From Azohydromonas lata NBRC 102462 (lineage in GTDB: Bacteria > Pseudomonadota > Gammaproteobacteria > Burkholderiales > Burkholderiaceae_C), in NCBI RefSeq assembly GCF_001571085.1, contig NZ_BCTC01000022.1, positions 1 through 64,000 of the forward strand: 64,000 nucleotides of DNA. Reading direction: 5' to 3'. A model generated the notes under the pieces. The model made no database searches. It was given only the letters and a program-made list of their open reading frames with translations, and was not told the origin of the DNA. How positions within the stretch are numbered: the first letter of the stretch is position 1; every line of letters begins with the position of its first letter. The translations under genes were made by a program, and so were the position numbers. Below, piece by piece: positions 44,884 to 52,665 of this stretch.

Positions 44884-45699
44884 ATGCCCCGCTCCATCCC
44901 CACCCTGTGCGGCTCCATCATGGGCTCGCCCTTCACCTTCAACGTCAAGGTGCACAACGCCGCCTATGCGGCGCTGGGCCTGGACTACACCTTCGTGTGC
45001 TTCGGCGTGGAGGACGTGCCCGGCGCCATCGCCGCCGTGCGTGCGCTGGGCATTCGCGGCCTGAACGTGTCCATGCCGCACAAGCAGGCCGTCATGGCGC
45101 ACCTGGACGCGCTGGACGAGACCGCGCGCGCCATAGGCGCCGTCAACACCATCAACCACGTCGATGGAAAACTCACCGGCTACAACACCGACTGCGTGGG
45201 CGCGGTGCGGGCGCTGGAGGAGATCACCACGCTGCCGGGCAAGAAGGTCGCGTTGCTGGGCGCCGGCGGCGCGGCCCGCGCCATCGCCTACGGGCTGCGC
45301 GAGGCCGGCGCGCGCGTGACGGTGTTCAACCGCACGGCCGACAAGGCCCGCGCCCTGGCGGCGGATTTCGAGCTGGGCTTCGGCGGCACGCTGGAGGATT
45401 TCCAGGCCGCGGACTTCGACGGCGTGGTCAACGCCACCGCCGCGGGCTTCAAGGCGCCGGACGTCAACCCCATCGCCGGCCGCCTGGCGCCGCACCTGTT
45501 CGTGATGGACGCGGCCTTCATTCCCGTGCGCAGCCGCCTCATACGCGACGCGCAGGCCCTGGGCTGCCGCACCTCGGACGGCACGCGGATGATGCTTCAC
45601 CAGGCCCGCGGCCAGGTCGAGCTCTACAGCGGCGGCCTGCAGGCGCCGCTGGAGGCCATGAGCGCCGCGCTGCTGGCGGAAATTGAGCGCGTGGGCTGA
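44884..45699 (+). CDS. Shikimate dehydrogenase-like protein
   Basis: A 271-residue protein of the AroE fold: substrate domain with GLDYTFVCFGVEDVPGAIAAVRALGIRGLNVSMPHKQAVM (catalytic Lys in MPHK), YNTDCVGAVRAL, and NADP fold GAGGAARAIAYGLREAGARVTVFNRTADKA. The usual AroE motif is NVTxPxK; here it is NVSMPHK, and the AroE start is replaced by a short TLCGSIMGSPFTFNVKVHNAAY. This suggests a paralogue with another polyol or quinate-like substrate, not the housekeeping enzyme. It sits 32 bases after kguD in the same direction. Confidence 0.8.
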   Translation: MPRSIPTLCGSIMGSPFTFNVKVHNAAYAALGLDYTFVCFGVEDVPGAIAAVRALGIRGLNVSMPHKQAVMAHLDALDETARAIGAVNTINHVDGKLTGYNTDCVGAVRALEEITTLPGKKVALLGAGGAARAIAYGLREAGARVTVFNRTADKARALAADFELGFGGTLEDFQAADFDGVVNATAAGFKAPDVNPIAGRLAPHLFVMDAAFIPVRSRLIRDAQALGCRTSDGTRMMLHQARGQVELYSGGLQAPLEAMSAALLAEIERVG

Positions 45700-45802
45700 C
45701 AGGCCCAGGCACCAAGGCCCGCGGACTGCCCCCGACACACACCCCTTCTTCCCATCCACGAGCCGGCCCACCGCTGCCAGCACGTCCCTCGGAGACCACC
45801 CC

Positions 45803-46840
45803 ATGAACACCGTCCACCGCTTCAAGCGCAGCTTCCTCGCCGCCGGCGCCGCCCTCCTGTTGGGCACCTTCACCACCGGCACGGCCCTGGCCGCCGACGT
45901 CAAGGAGCGCACCATCAAGCTGCCCATCGTCAACCAGCTCGACCACCCGCAGGGCCTGGGCGCGCAGAAGTTCGCCGACCTCATGAGCGCCAAGAGCGGC
46001 GGCAAGCTGAAAGTGAAGATCTTCCCCGGCGGCACGTTGGGCGGGGAGCAGCAGGTGGCGTCGGCCATGCAGGGCGGCACGGTGGAGGCGTCCATGATGG
46101 CGCCGGCGCAGCTCGTGGGCATGATCAAGGAGTTCGTCCTGCTGGACTTCCCCTTCGCCTTCGCCACCGAGCGCGAGGCCGACCTGGTGCTTGACGGCCC
46201 CGTGGGCAAGAAGCTGCTGGACATGATGCCCGCCAAGGGCCTGGTCGGCCTGGCCTACATGGAGCAGGGCTACCGCAGCATCACCAACAGCAAGCGGCCC
46301 ATCCAGAAGATGGAAGACATCCAGGGCCTGAAGATCCGCACCATCCTCAACCCGCTCTACATCGACATGCTCAACGCGTTGGGCGCCAACGCCGTGCCCA
46401 TGCCCTTCCCCGAGCTGTACACCGCGATGGAGAGCAAGGCCGTGGACGGCCAGGAGAACCCCTACGCCACAGCCGAGGCCTCCAAGTTCTACGAGGTGCA
46501 GAAGTACATGAGCAACACCCGGCACATCTACAACCCGCAGATGCTGCTGGTGAGCAAGAAGTTCTGGGACGGCCTCTCGGCCGACGAGAAGAAGATCGTG
46601 CAGGACTCGGCCTTCGAGGCCCGCGACTACCAGCGCAAGGTGGCGCGCGAGATGAGCGAGAAGTCGCGCCAGGAGCTGATCAAGCACGGCATGTTGATCA
46701 ACGACGTCGCGCCCGCCGAGCTGCAGCGCATGCGCGACAAGGTCAAGCCCGTGGTGGACAAGTACGCCGCGCAGGTGGGCGAGCCGCTGGTCAAGGCGTT
46801 CCAGGCCGAGCTGGAGAAGGCGCGCGTGGCGGCCAAGTGA
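45803..46840 (+). CDS. TRAP transporter periplasmic binding protein (DctP family)
   Basis: A 345-residue exported protein. A signal peptide is cut after ALA near residue 31. The DctP pattern follows: LPIVNQLDHPQGLGAQKFADLMSAKSGGKLKVKIFPGGTLGGEQQVASAMQGGTVEASMM, KIRTILNPLYIDMLNALGANAVPMPFPELYTAMESKAVDGQENPY (carboxylate-binding Arg), and a helical C-terminus. These proteins capture organic or sugar acids for a DctQM membrane pair. No dctQ or dctM is present before the convergent feo operon, so it is an orphan. The position suggests gluconate- or quinate-type acids as ligand. Confidence 0.9.
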   Translation: MNTVHRFKRSFLAAGAALLLGTFTTGTALAADVKERTIKLPIVNQLDHPQGLGAQKFADLMSAKSGGKLKVKIFPGGTLGGEQQVASAMQGGTVEASMMAPAQLVGMIKEFVLLDFPFAFATEREADLVLDGPVGKKLLDMMPAKGLVGLAYMEQGYRSITNSKRPIQKMEDIQGLKIRTILNPLYIDMLNALGANAVPMPFPELYTAMESKAVDGQENPYATAEASKFYEVQKYMSNTRHIYNPQMLLVSKKFWDGLSADEKKIVQDSAFEARDYQRKVAREMSEKSRQELIKHGMLINDVAPAELQRMRDKVKPVVDKYAAQVGEPLVKAFQAELEKARVAAK

Positions 46841-46880
46841 CGGCGCCCGCGGCGGCACTCGCCGCCATCACGCCTCCATG

Positions 46881-46905
46881 AAAAACGCCGGGCCCAGCCC
46901 GGCGT
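46881..46905 (-). terminator. Intrinsic terminator of the feo operon
   Basis: Read on the minus strand, ACGCCGGGC-TGG-GCCCGGCGT is followed by TTTT, just past the stop of the Cys-rich gene. On the plus strand the T-run is missing, so it serves mainly the minus-strand transcript, but the stem may also slow the dctP transcript. Confidence 0.88.
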
Positions 46906-46912
46906 CGTCACA

Positions 46913-47170
46913 TCAGGAGCGCCGCTTCAGGTGCAACTGGATGGTCTGCCCCTCGGCCCTGCCGCCCGCCGGCTTCTTCGCCGGCCCGCAAGCACCGCCA
47001 CACCCGCCGCAGCCGCCCTCGGCCGACGGCGCCACGCGGCGCGCCAGCCCCGGGCAGTAGCGCTGCCCAAGCCGCAGCAGCGCGCGGCGCAGCGGCGTGG
47101 GCATGAGCACCCAGGCGGCATAGACGCTGGCCCAAGCGACCAGCACGGCAACGATCAGCGTCTGCGTCAT
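46913..47170 (-). CDS. Small Cys-rich FeoB-associated membrane protein
   Basis: The protein has 85 residues. One membrane segment (about residues 4-24) is followed by a basic stretch and a cluster GGCGGCGGACG (three Cys within eight residues), plus one more Cys upstream. Genes for short one-helix Cys-rich proteins commonly close feoAB operons in proteobacteria and may handle iron or protect FeoB, though their role is unproven. GGAGG precedes the ATG, and feoB ends five bases before. Confidence 0.75.
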   Translation of the reverse strand: MTQTLIVAVLVAWASVYAAWVLMPTPLRRALLRLGQRYCPGLARRVAPSAEGGCGGCGGACGPAKKPAGGRAEGQTIQLHLKRRS

Positions 47171-47175
47171 GAAGC

Positions 47176-49059
47176 TCAACCTCCTCCAAGCACCACCGCC
47201 ACGCGGTAAGTGATGAACGCCGCCAGGTAGGCCAGGCCGAACAGGTACACGGCCATGGCGATGGGGTAGCGCCAGGCGTTGGTCTCGCGCTTGACGGCGG
47301 CCAGGGTGGAAATGCACTGCGGCGCGAACACGAACCACGCCAGCAGCGAGAAGCAGGTGGCCAGCGGCCACTGCTTGGCGATCAGCGGCGCCAGCGCCGC
47401 GTCCACGCCGTCACCGGACAGGGCGTACACGGTGCCCAGGGCGCTGACGACCACCTCGCGCGCGGCCATGCCCGGCACCAGCGCGATGGAGATCTGCCAG
47501 TTGAAGCCCAGCGGCGCGAACACCACTTCCAGGATGCGTCCGAGCTGGCCGGCAAAGCTGTACTCGATGGCCGTGCCGCTCCAGTGCGCGGGCGGCGCCG
47601 GGTAGCTGGAGAGGAACCACAGCAGCACCGTCAGCGCAAAGATGATGGTGCCCACCCGGCGCAGGAAGATGCGCGCCCGCTCCCACAGGCCCAGGCCGAG
47701 GTTGCGCAGGCCCGGGACGCGGTAGGGCGGCAGCTCCAGCATCAGCGGCTGGTAGCGGCTGCGGTGCCACACGCGCTTGAACACCCAGGCGACCGCCATG
47801 GCCGAGAACACGCCGGCCACGTAGAGCGCAAACAGCGTCAAGCCCTGCAGGTTGAAGGGCCCCACCGAGCGCTCGGGGATGAAGGCGCCGATGAGCAGCG
47901 CATACACCGGCAGCCGCGCGGAGCAGGTCATGAGCGGCGCGACCATGATGGTCGCGAGCCGGTCGCGCCAGTGCGTGATGGTGCGCGTGGCCATCACCCC
48001 CGGCACGGCACAGGCGAAGCTGGACAGCAGCGGGATGAAGGCGCGGCCGGAGAGGCCCACGCGGCCCATGAGGTTGTCCAGCAGGAAGGCCGCGCGCGGC
48101 AGGTAGCCGGAGTCCTCCAGCACCAGGATGAAGAAGAACAGGATCAGGATCTGCGGCAGGAAGACCAGCACCCCGCCCGCGCCGGCGATGACGCCGTCCA
48201 CCACCAGGCTGCGCAGCGGCCCGTCGGCCATGTGCGCGTTGACCCACTGGCCGAGTTGCGCGAAGCCCGCCTCGATGGCGTCCATGGGCACGCTGGCCCA
48301 GGAGAACACGGCCTGGAACACGATGAACAGCAGCGCCGCCAGGATCACCAGGCCCCACACCGGGTGCATCACCCAGGCGTCGAGCTTGTAGTGGAAGCGC
48401 TTGACGTTCAGCGCGCTGGGCGCGGCGGCTTCGAGGATGCGGCGCACCTCCTGCTGCAGCGCGGCGCTCTCCGGCAGCGACAGCGTGTGCGGCGCGTTGA
48501 GCTGCGGGTCCGGCGGGTCGGACTGCAGGTGTTTCACGAGCTGCTCGATGAGCGCCTTGTGGCCGTCGCCCTTGACGGCGATGGTTTCGACGACGGGGAT
48601 GCCCAGCTCGCGCGACAGGCGCTGCGTGTCGATGTGGATGCCGCGGGCGCGGGCCACGTCGGTCATGTTGAGCGTGAGCATCATGGGCCGGCCCAAGCTC
48701 TTGAGCTCCAGCACCAGGCGCAGGTTCATGCGCAGGTTGGTGGCGTCGGCCACGGCCACGATGTAGTCCGGCACCGCCTCGCCCACGCGCTGGCCCTGCA
48801 GCACCTGCAGCGTCACTTCCTCGTCCGGCGTGGCCGGGCGCAGGCTGTAGGCGCCGGGCAGGTCGATGACCTGCACGCTGTGGCCGTTGGGCAGCCTGGC
48901 GGTGCCCAGCTTGCGCTCCACGGTCACGCCGGCGTAGTTGGCGACCTTCTGGCGCGCGCCGGTGAGCAGGTTGAACAGCGCGGTCTTGCCGCAGTTGGGG
49001 TTGCCCACCAGGGCCACGCTGGGCAGCGCGACGGGGGACGGCAGTTCGGCGGCGGACAT
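47176..49059 (-). CDS. feoB: Ferrous iron transporter FeoB
   Basis: A 627-residue inner-membrane protein. The N-terminal GTPase domain has G1 VALVGNPNCGKTALFN, a G2-region Thr in NYAGVTVERK, G3 DLPGAYSLRP and G4 NMTD. The membrane part has two Gate motifs typical of FeoB (around VFLPQILILFFFILVLEDSGYLPRAAFLLDNLMGRVGLSGRAFIPLLSSFACAVPGVMATR and later VVSALGTVYALSG). It takes up Fe2+ under GTPase control. At 627 residues it is shorter than E. coli FeoB (773) mainly in the C-terminal tail. A Fur-type dyad lies before feoA, the likely control point. Confidence 0.96.
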   Translation of the reverse strand: MSAAELPSPVALPSVALVGNPNCGKTALFNLLTGARQKVANYAGVTVERKLGTARLPNGHSVQVIDLPGAYSLRPATPDEEVTLQVLQGQRVGEAVPDYIVAVADATNLRMNLRLVLELKSLGRPMMLTLNMTDVARARGIHIDTQRLSRELGIPVVETIAVKGDGHKALIEQLVKHLQSDPPDPQLNAPHTLSLPESAALQQEVRRILEAAAPSALNVKRFHYKLDAWVMHPVWGLVILAALLFIVFQAVFSWASVPMDAIEAGFAQLGQWVNAHMADGPLRSLVVDGVIAGAGGVLVFLPQILILFFFILVLEDSGYLPRAAFLLDNLMGRVGLSGRAFIPLLSSFACAVPGVMATRTITHWRDRLATIMVAPLMTCSARLPVYALLIGAFIPERSVGPFNLQGLTLFALYVAGVFSAMAVAWVFKRVWHRSRYQPLMLELPPYRVPGLRNLGLGLWERARIFLRRVGTIIFALTVLLWFLSSYPAPPAHWSGTAIEYSFAGQLGRILEVVFAPLGFNWQISIALVPGMAAREVVVSALGTVYALSGDGVDAALAPLIAKQWPLATCFSLLAWFVFAPQCISTLAAVKRETNAWRYPIAMAVYLFGLAYLAAFITYRVAVVLGGG

Positions 49060-49093
49060 GGCGGCTCCCTCTTGGCGGCTCTTGTTGCGTGGG

Positions 49094-49336
49094 TCAGTCG
49101 GGGATGACTTCTATGGAGCGCGCTTCGGCCAGGCGCAGCGCGAACATGGTCTGCCCCACCGTCACGGCGAGGGGCTCGCGCCCGCCCGGGCCGCGGCGCA
49201 GCACCTGCACGGGCTCGCCGGGCAGGAAACCCAGCTCGCCCAAGCGGCGCAGCGCGGCGGCGTCCAGCGGCGGTGCTTCAGGCAGCACGCGCTGCACGGT
49301 GGCGCTGGCGCCGTTGGGCAGGTCGGATAGCAGCAT
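49094..49336 (-). CDS. feoA: FeoA SH3-like protein
   Basis: An 80-residue cytoplasmic protein. It has the FeoA features ALRRLGELGFLPGEPVQVLRRGPGGREPLAVTVGQTMFALRLAEARSIEV, a small SH3-like beta-barrel thought to contact the FeoB GTPase. It starts 24 bases downstream of a Fur-box-like palindrome and is the first gene of the feo transcript. Confidence 0.92.
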   Translation of the reverse strand: MLLSDLPNGASATVQRVLPEAPPLDAAALRRLGELGFLPGEPVQVLRRGPGGREPLAVTVGQTMFALRLAEARSIEVIPD

Positions 49337-49359
49337 GGTCACGCGTCGGAGCTCGTGTA

Positions 49360-49381
49360 AATGAGATTCTGTCTCATTATC
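49360..49381 (-). promoter_or_regulatory. Fur-box-like operator of the feo operon
   Basis: AATGAGA-TTCTG-TCTCATT is a perfect 7-bp inverted repeat, and the extended minus-strand reading GATAATGAGACAGAATCTCATT resembles the Fur consensus GATAATGATAATCATTATC. It sits 24 bases before feoA, where a repressor would block a promoter. Confidence 0.8.
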
Positions 49382-49407
49382 ACCTGCTCCTAGCCGCCCG
49401 TGGCTGC

Positions 49408-49986
49408 TCAGGGCTTGCGCCAGCTCAAGAGACGGCGCCGCGCGTGCCACAGCCCGGTACCGGCCAGCGAGGCGCCCAAGCCGGCGTGAATCCAGCCCAT
49501 GAGGCCGCGCCACGCTTCCGGCGCGAAGTAATAGAGCAGGTAGGCGCTGAGCACGGTGAGCGACAGCAGGCTCACAAGCGCGATGCCGCTGCCGCGCTGG
49601 CGGCCCAGCCGCGCCGACACGCGCCAGCCCGCCTGCACGTGGGCGCCCGCCATGGCGCCGGCCGCGAACAGCGCGGCGAAGGCGCCCGCGCCGTGCAGCC
49701 GCATCAGCCAGGGCTCGGCCGGGTGCGGCAGCTCGCCGGCGCCGGCCCCCAGCAGGTAGTGCACGGCCAGCCAGGCGGCGCCGCTGGCCAGCAGCAGCGC
49801 GGCGGTGGCCAGCAGCAGCAGGCGCTGCCAGCGGGCCACGGTGAGCGTGGGCGCGCGGGCCGCGCCGGCTGCGGCGGCGGCATGGCGGGCGGTGGCGTGC
49901 TTGGCCAGGGCGAGGTCTATGACGCCGCCGGCACCGTGCGGGCGGTGCGGCGGCGGCGAATGTTTCAGGGGCTTGGATGGACCCAT
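49408..49986 (-). CDS. Four-helix membrane protein with paired histidines, possible b-type cytochrome
   Basis: A 192-residue protein. After a ~50-residue Ala/His-rich cytoplasmic start come four hydrophobic helices. Histidines lie at the same membrane level in helices 2 and 4 (RLHGAGAF... AGAHVQAG and GWIHAGLG... GLWHARRR), as in b561/DUF4405-type haem proteins that pass electrons across the inner membrane. It overlaps apbE by 22 bases and lies upstream of feoA. I infer a role in feeding electrons to the flavin protein encoded two genes earlier. Haem binding is not proven. Confidence 0.62.
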   Translation of the reverse strand: MGPSKPLKHSPPPHRPHGAGGVIDLALAKHATARHAAAAAGAARAPTLTVARWQRLLLLATAALLLASGAAWLAVHYLLGAGAGELPHPAEPWLMRLHGAGAFAALFAAGAMAGAHVQAGWRVSARLGRQRGSGIALVSLLSLTVLSAYLLYYFAPEAWRGLMGWIHAGLGASLAGTGLWHARRRLLSWRKP

Positions 49987-50723
49987 GCCTGTGCTCCCAG
50001 GCGCCGCAGCAGCGGCGCCACGTCGATGTCGTCCAGCGCCACGAGCTTGGCCAGCGCGTCGGCCCAGAGGGCGCGCGGCGCGGCCACGCTGACATGGCGA
50101 AACCCGCCATTGTCCGTGCCGCCGTGCAGCCGGCTGCGGCTGCCGGGGCCGTAGTGGCTGGTGGCGAAGGCGCCTTCGTGCAGAAATCCCAGGGGGCGGA
50201 CGCCGCCGCCGCGCTCGTCGCGCAGGTGCAGCGGCACTTCGACGTCGCCAAAGGCGCGCAGGTCGCCGCCGGCATTGACCCAGCCGGCGCGCGCGCCCGC
50301 GCGGCGCAGCGCGGCCACGGCGCGGTCCACGGCATGGCCCTTGGCGATGCCGCCCAAGTCCAGCCGGGTGGCGGCATCGAGTTTCAGGAGGCGGGCGCCC
50401 TCGACGCGCCAGCGGCCGCTGCCCAGGGCGACGTCGAAGCGGCCGCCGCTGGCCGCGTGCAGGGCTTGGGCGGCGTGGAGCACGCGGCTGCCTGCCGGGT
50501 GGAGCCTCAGCTCGCCGCCGGCGCCCAGGCGCTCGAAGCGGGCGACGTCGCTGCCGGGATCGAAGCGCGAGAGCGCGGCCTGGACCTCGGCGACGGCGGC
50601 GAAGGCGGCCTCCAGCGCCTGCGCGGGCGCGCCGGCGTCGGCGGCCATGTCGACCAGCGTGCCCAGCAGCGGGCGGGCGCGGCGCTGCCAGGGCCTGGGA
50701 GCGGGGCCGGGCGACGACATCAC
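49965..50723 (-). CDS. apbE: ApbE-family FAD:protein FMN transferase
   Basis: A 252-residue enzyme that attaches FMN covalently to a Thr in periplasmic flavoproteins. It has RPLLGTLVDM, FDPGSDVARFERLG, the FAD-binding LDLGGIAKGHAVDRAVAALRRAGARAGWVNAGGDLRAFG and VSVAAPRALWADALAKLVAL with the metal-binding region. No signal peptide or lipobox is visible at this start; an exported form would need one, so either it acts in the cytoplasm or the annotated start is incomplete. Its target, the FMN-binding protein, is encoded 18 bases upstream. Confidence 0.9.
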   Translation of the reverse strand: MMSSPGPAPRPWQRRARPLLGTLVDMAADAGAPAQALEAAFAAVAEVQAALSRFDPGSDVARFERLGAGGELRLHPAGSRVLHAAQALHAASGGRFDVALGSGRWRVEGARLLKLDAATRLDLGGIAKGHAVDRAVAALRRAGARAGWVNAGGDLRAFGDVEVPLHLRDERGGGVRPLGFLHEGAFATSHYGPGSRSRLHGGTDNGGFRHVSVAAPRALWADALAKLVALDDIDVAPLLRRLGAQAWVHPSP

Positions 50724-50741
50724 GCGGGCCGCCGGCTCAAA

Positions 50742-51284
50742 TCAGAGCACCCCGCCCTTCTTCCCCATCTCCACCACCGCCACGATGCGGCGCACGCCGT
50801 CGGTGACGTGGGTGCAGCTCAGCGTGGCGCCGCTGATGTTGGCGATGTCCTCGCCCACGCGCAGCGGCGCGGCGGCCGTCTTGCCCACGAACTGCTTGCG
50901 CCACGCGGGCAGCCGCACCTCGTGGCCGTGGCTCTCGCGGTAGGACAGGACTTCCACCTGCTTGACCGCGCCCTCGGCCGTGAGGCCGACGGCGTAGCCG
51001 ATGAGCTCGAACTTGCCGATGACGGCGTCCGCCACCACGTAGCCCAGCACCTGCGTGCCGCGCAGCGCGGCCTGCACGCTCCACTGCGCCGAGCGCGCCG
51101 CGACGCCCCTGGCGGCGAGCTGCTGCATCTGCGCCGCATCCAGCGTGAGCGCGCGCGGCTCGAAGCGCTCGGCCTCCGGGAACATGAGCTTGGCCGCCTG
51201 CTCGGCGCTCATGTACTCCACGGCAAAGGCCCCGGCCGGGGCCAGGGCCAGTGCGGCGGCTGTGGGGGCCAGCAGCACGCGCAT
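50742..51284 (-). CDS. Periplasmic FMN-binding domain protein
   Basis: The protein has 180 residues with a signal peptide (cut after AFA near residue 21). The FMN-binding domain near the C-terminus has EVLSYRESHGHEVRLPAWRKQFVGK and the flavinylation motif NISGATLSC, where the Thr of SGAT is the expected FMN attachment point. Relatives are NqrC/RnfG-type and extracellular electron-transfer flavoproteins. It probably accepts electrons in the periplasm and passes them to Fe3+ or a haem partner. Tight spacing to the porin gene (2 bases) and apbE supports one operon. Confidence 0.88.
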   Translation of the reverse strand: MRVLLAPTAAALALAPAGAFAVEYMSAEQAAKLMFPEAERFEPRALTLDAAQMQQLAARGVAARSAQWSVQAALRGTQVLGYVVADAVIGKFELIGYAVGLTAEGAVKQVEVLSYRESHGHEVRLPAWRKQFVGKTAAAPLRVGEDIANISGATLSCTHVTDGVRRIVAVVEMGKKGGVL

Positions 51285-51286
51285 GT

Positions 51287-52606
51287 TTAAAAACTCCAGC
51301 CCAGGCCCAGGTCGAAGCGGTCCATGGATTTATCTTGCTTGAAGCGCTGGATGTCGGCCTTGAGCACCACGCCGGAGCCGATGTCGAAGTTGGCGCCGGC
51401 GGTGAGCACGCGCTCGGCCGGCAGCCCGTTGGGCGCCCCCGCCGGGCCCAGGCCCTGGGCGTAGCGGCGGCCGGTGTTGAAGCGCTCGGCCCGCACGAAA
51501 GGTTTCAGGGCGTAGCGGCCGCTTTCCCACAGCTTGTAGGCGGCCTGCACGTAGCCGCCGTCAAAGCGGGCGGGGATGGGCGCGGCGGCGCCGGCAAAGC
51601 CGAACTCGGTGTTGAGCGCGGCGCTGTTGCTGATGCTGCCGCGCGCGTACACGGCGGCCAGGTCCCAGCGGCCGGGCGTCCAGCGGGTGTGCACATCCCA
51701 CAGCGTCACGCGCGACTTGTTGAGCGTCTGCGCCTGCGAGGCACCGCCGCTGAACACGCCGCCGCCCACCAGCAGCCCCGGGACGCCGCGCCAGTTGAGG
51801 GCGCCGAACAGCGAGAGGTCGCGGCCGCGGGCCTGCGCCATTTCCTGGTGGATGGTGCCCAGGGGCGACTCGCGCCCTTCTTCCGTGCTCCAGCCGCTGA
51901 TGTTGAAGCCGGTGGACACGCCCGCCTGCACCGTCAGCCCGTTGTCGAAGCTGCCCACGGCCTGGATGCCGCCCTCGCGCCAGGTGCTGGGGATGATGGC
52001 CGTCTCCACGAAGTTGCGCTCCACGCCGTAGTAGGCGGTGGGCTCGTGGTTCTCGTTGAGCAGGCCCATGGGGATGAGGAACAGGCCCGCGCGGCCGGCC
52101 CAGGTGTCGGTGAACTGGTGCTCCACGTAGGCCTGCTCCAGCGCGACTTCGCCCACGTCGTCGGCGGAGGACACGGCGTGCTCCACCTCCAGCTCCGTCA
52201 CGACCTTGGTCTTGTCGTCGAAGCGGTGCTGGATGCCGATGACGGCGCGGCGCAGGTCGGCTTCCGTCTTCTTGGCGTCGTTCTTGTAGCGGTTGTAGTT
52301 GACCTCGCCGTAGCCGGTGATGACGGTGGCGGGCTCGCCCGCGGCCGGTGCGGCGGCGGCGTAGCCGGCCGGGGCCGCGGCGGGCACGGCCGCGGGTGCA
52401 GCCGCCGGGGCCGGCGCGGCGGCGGTGGCGCGCTGTTGCTGCTGCAGCGTGGCCAGCTCGGCCTTGACGGCGGCCAGCTCGCTGGCGAGCTGGTCCAGGC
52501 GCTTCATCAGCGCGCTTTCACCGGCGCTTTGGGCGTGGGCCAGGCCGCAGCAAAGCAGCAGCGCGGCCGCGAGCGGGCGCAGGACGAAACGGGTGTCGGC
52601 TTTCAT
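51287..52606 (-). CDS. Outer-membrane porin with N-terminal coiled coil
   Basis: A 439-residue exported protein. A signal peptide is cut after AHA; then comes a short coiled coil (SALMKRLDQLASELAAVKAELATLQQQQ), an Ala/Pro linker, and a beta-barrel of alternating strands starting at VITGYGEVNYNRY and ending with the terminal FDLGLGWSF (aromatic C-terminus). The layout is that of OprP/OprO-like or phosphate-selective-type porins with a periplasmic anchor. The substrate is unknown. Co-expression with iron genes suggests entry of a ferric compound. Confidence 0.82.
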   Translation of the reverse strand: MKADTRFVLRPLAAALLLCCGLAHAQSAGESALMKRLDQLASELAAVKAELATLQQQQRATAAAPAPAAAPAAVPAAAPAGYAAAAPAAGEPATVITGYGEVNYNRYKNDAKKTEADLRRAVIGIQHRFDDKTKVVTELEVEHAVSSADDVGEVALEQAYVEHQFTDTWAGRAGLFLIPMGLLNENHEPTAYYGVERNFVETAIIPSTWREGGIQAVGSFDNGLTVQAGVSTGFNISGWSTEEGRESPLGTIHQEMAQARGRDLSLFGALNWRGVPGLLVGGGVFSGGASQAQTLNKSRVTLWDVHTRWTPGRWDLAAVYARGSISNSAALNTEFGFAGAAAPIPARFDGGYVQAAYKLWESGRYALKPFVRAERFNTGRRYAQGLGPAGAPNGLPAERVLTAGANFDIGSGVVLKADIQRFKQDKSMDRFDLGLGWSF

Positions 52607-52665
52607 GGCGGGCTTTCTTCTCGGAGGCGGGATTCGGCGGGCGGGCGTCGGTGCGGGCGCGGGCT

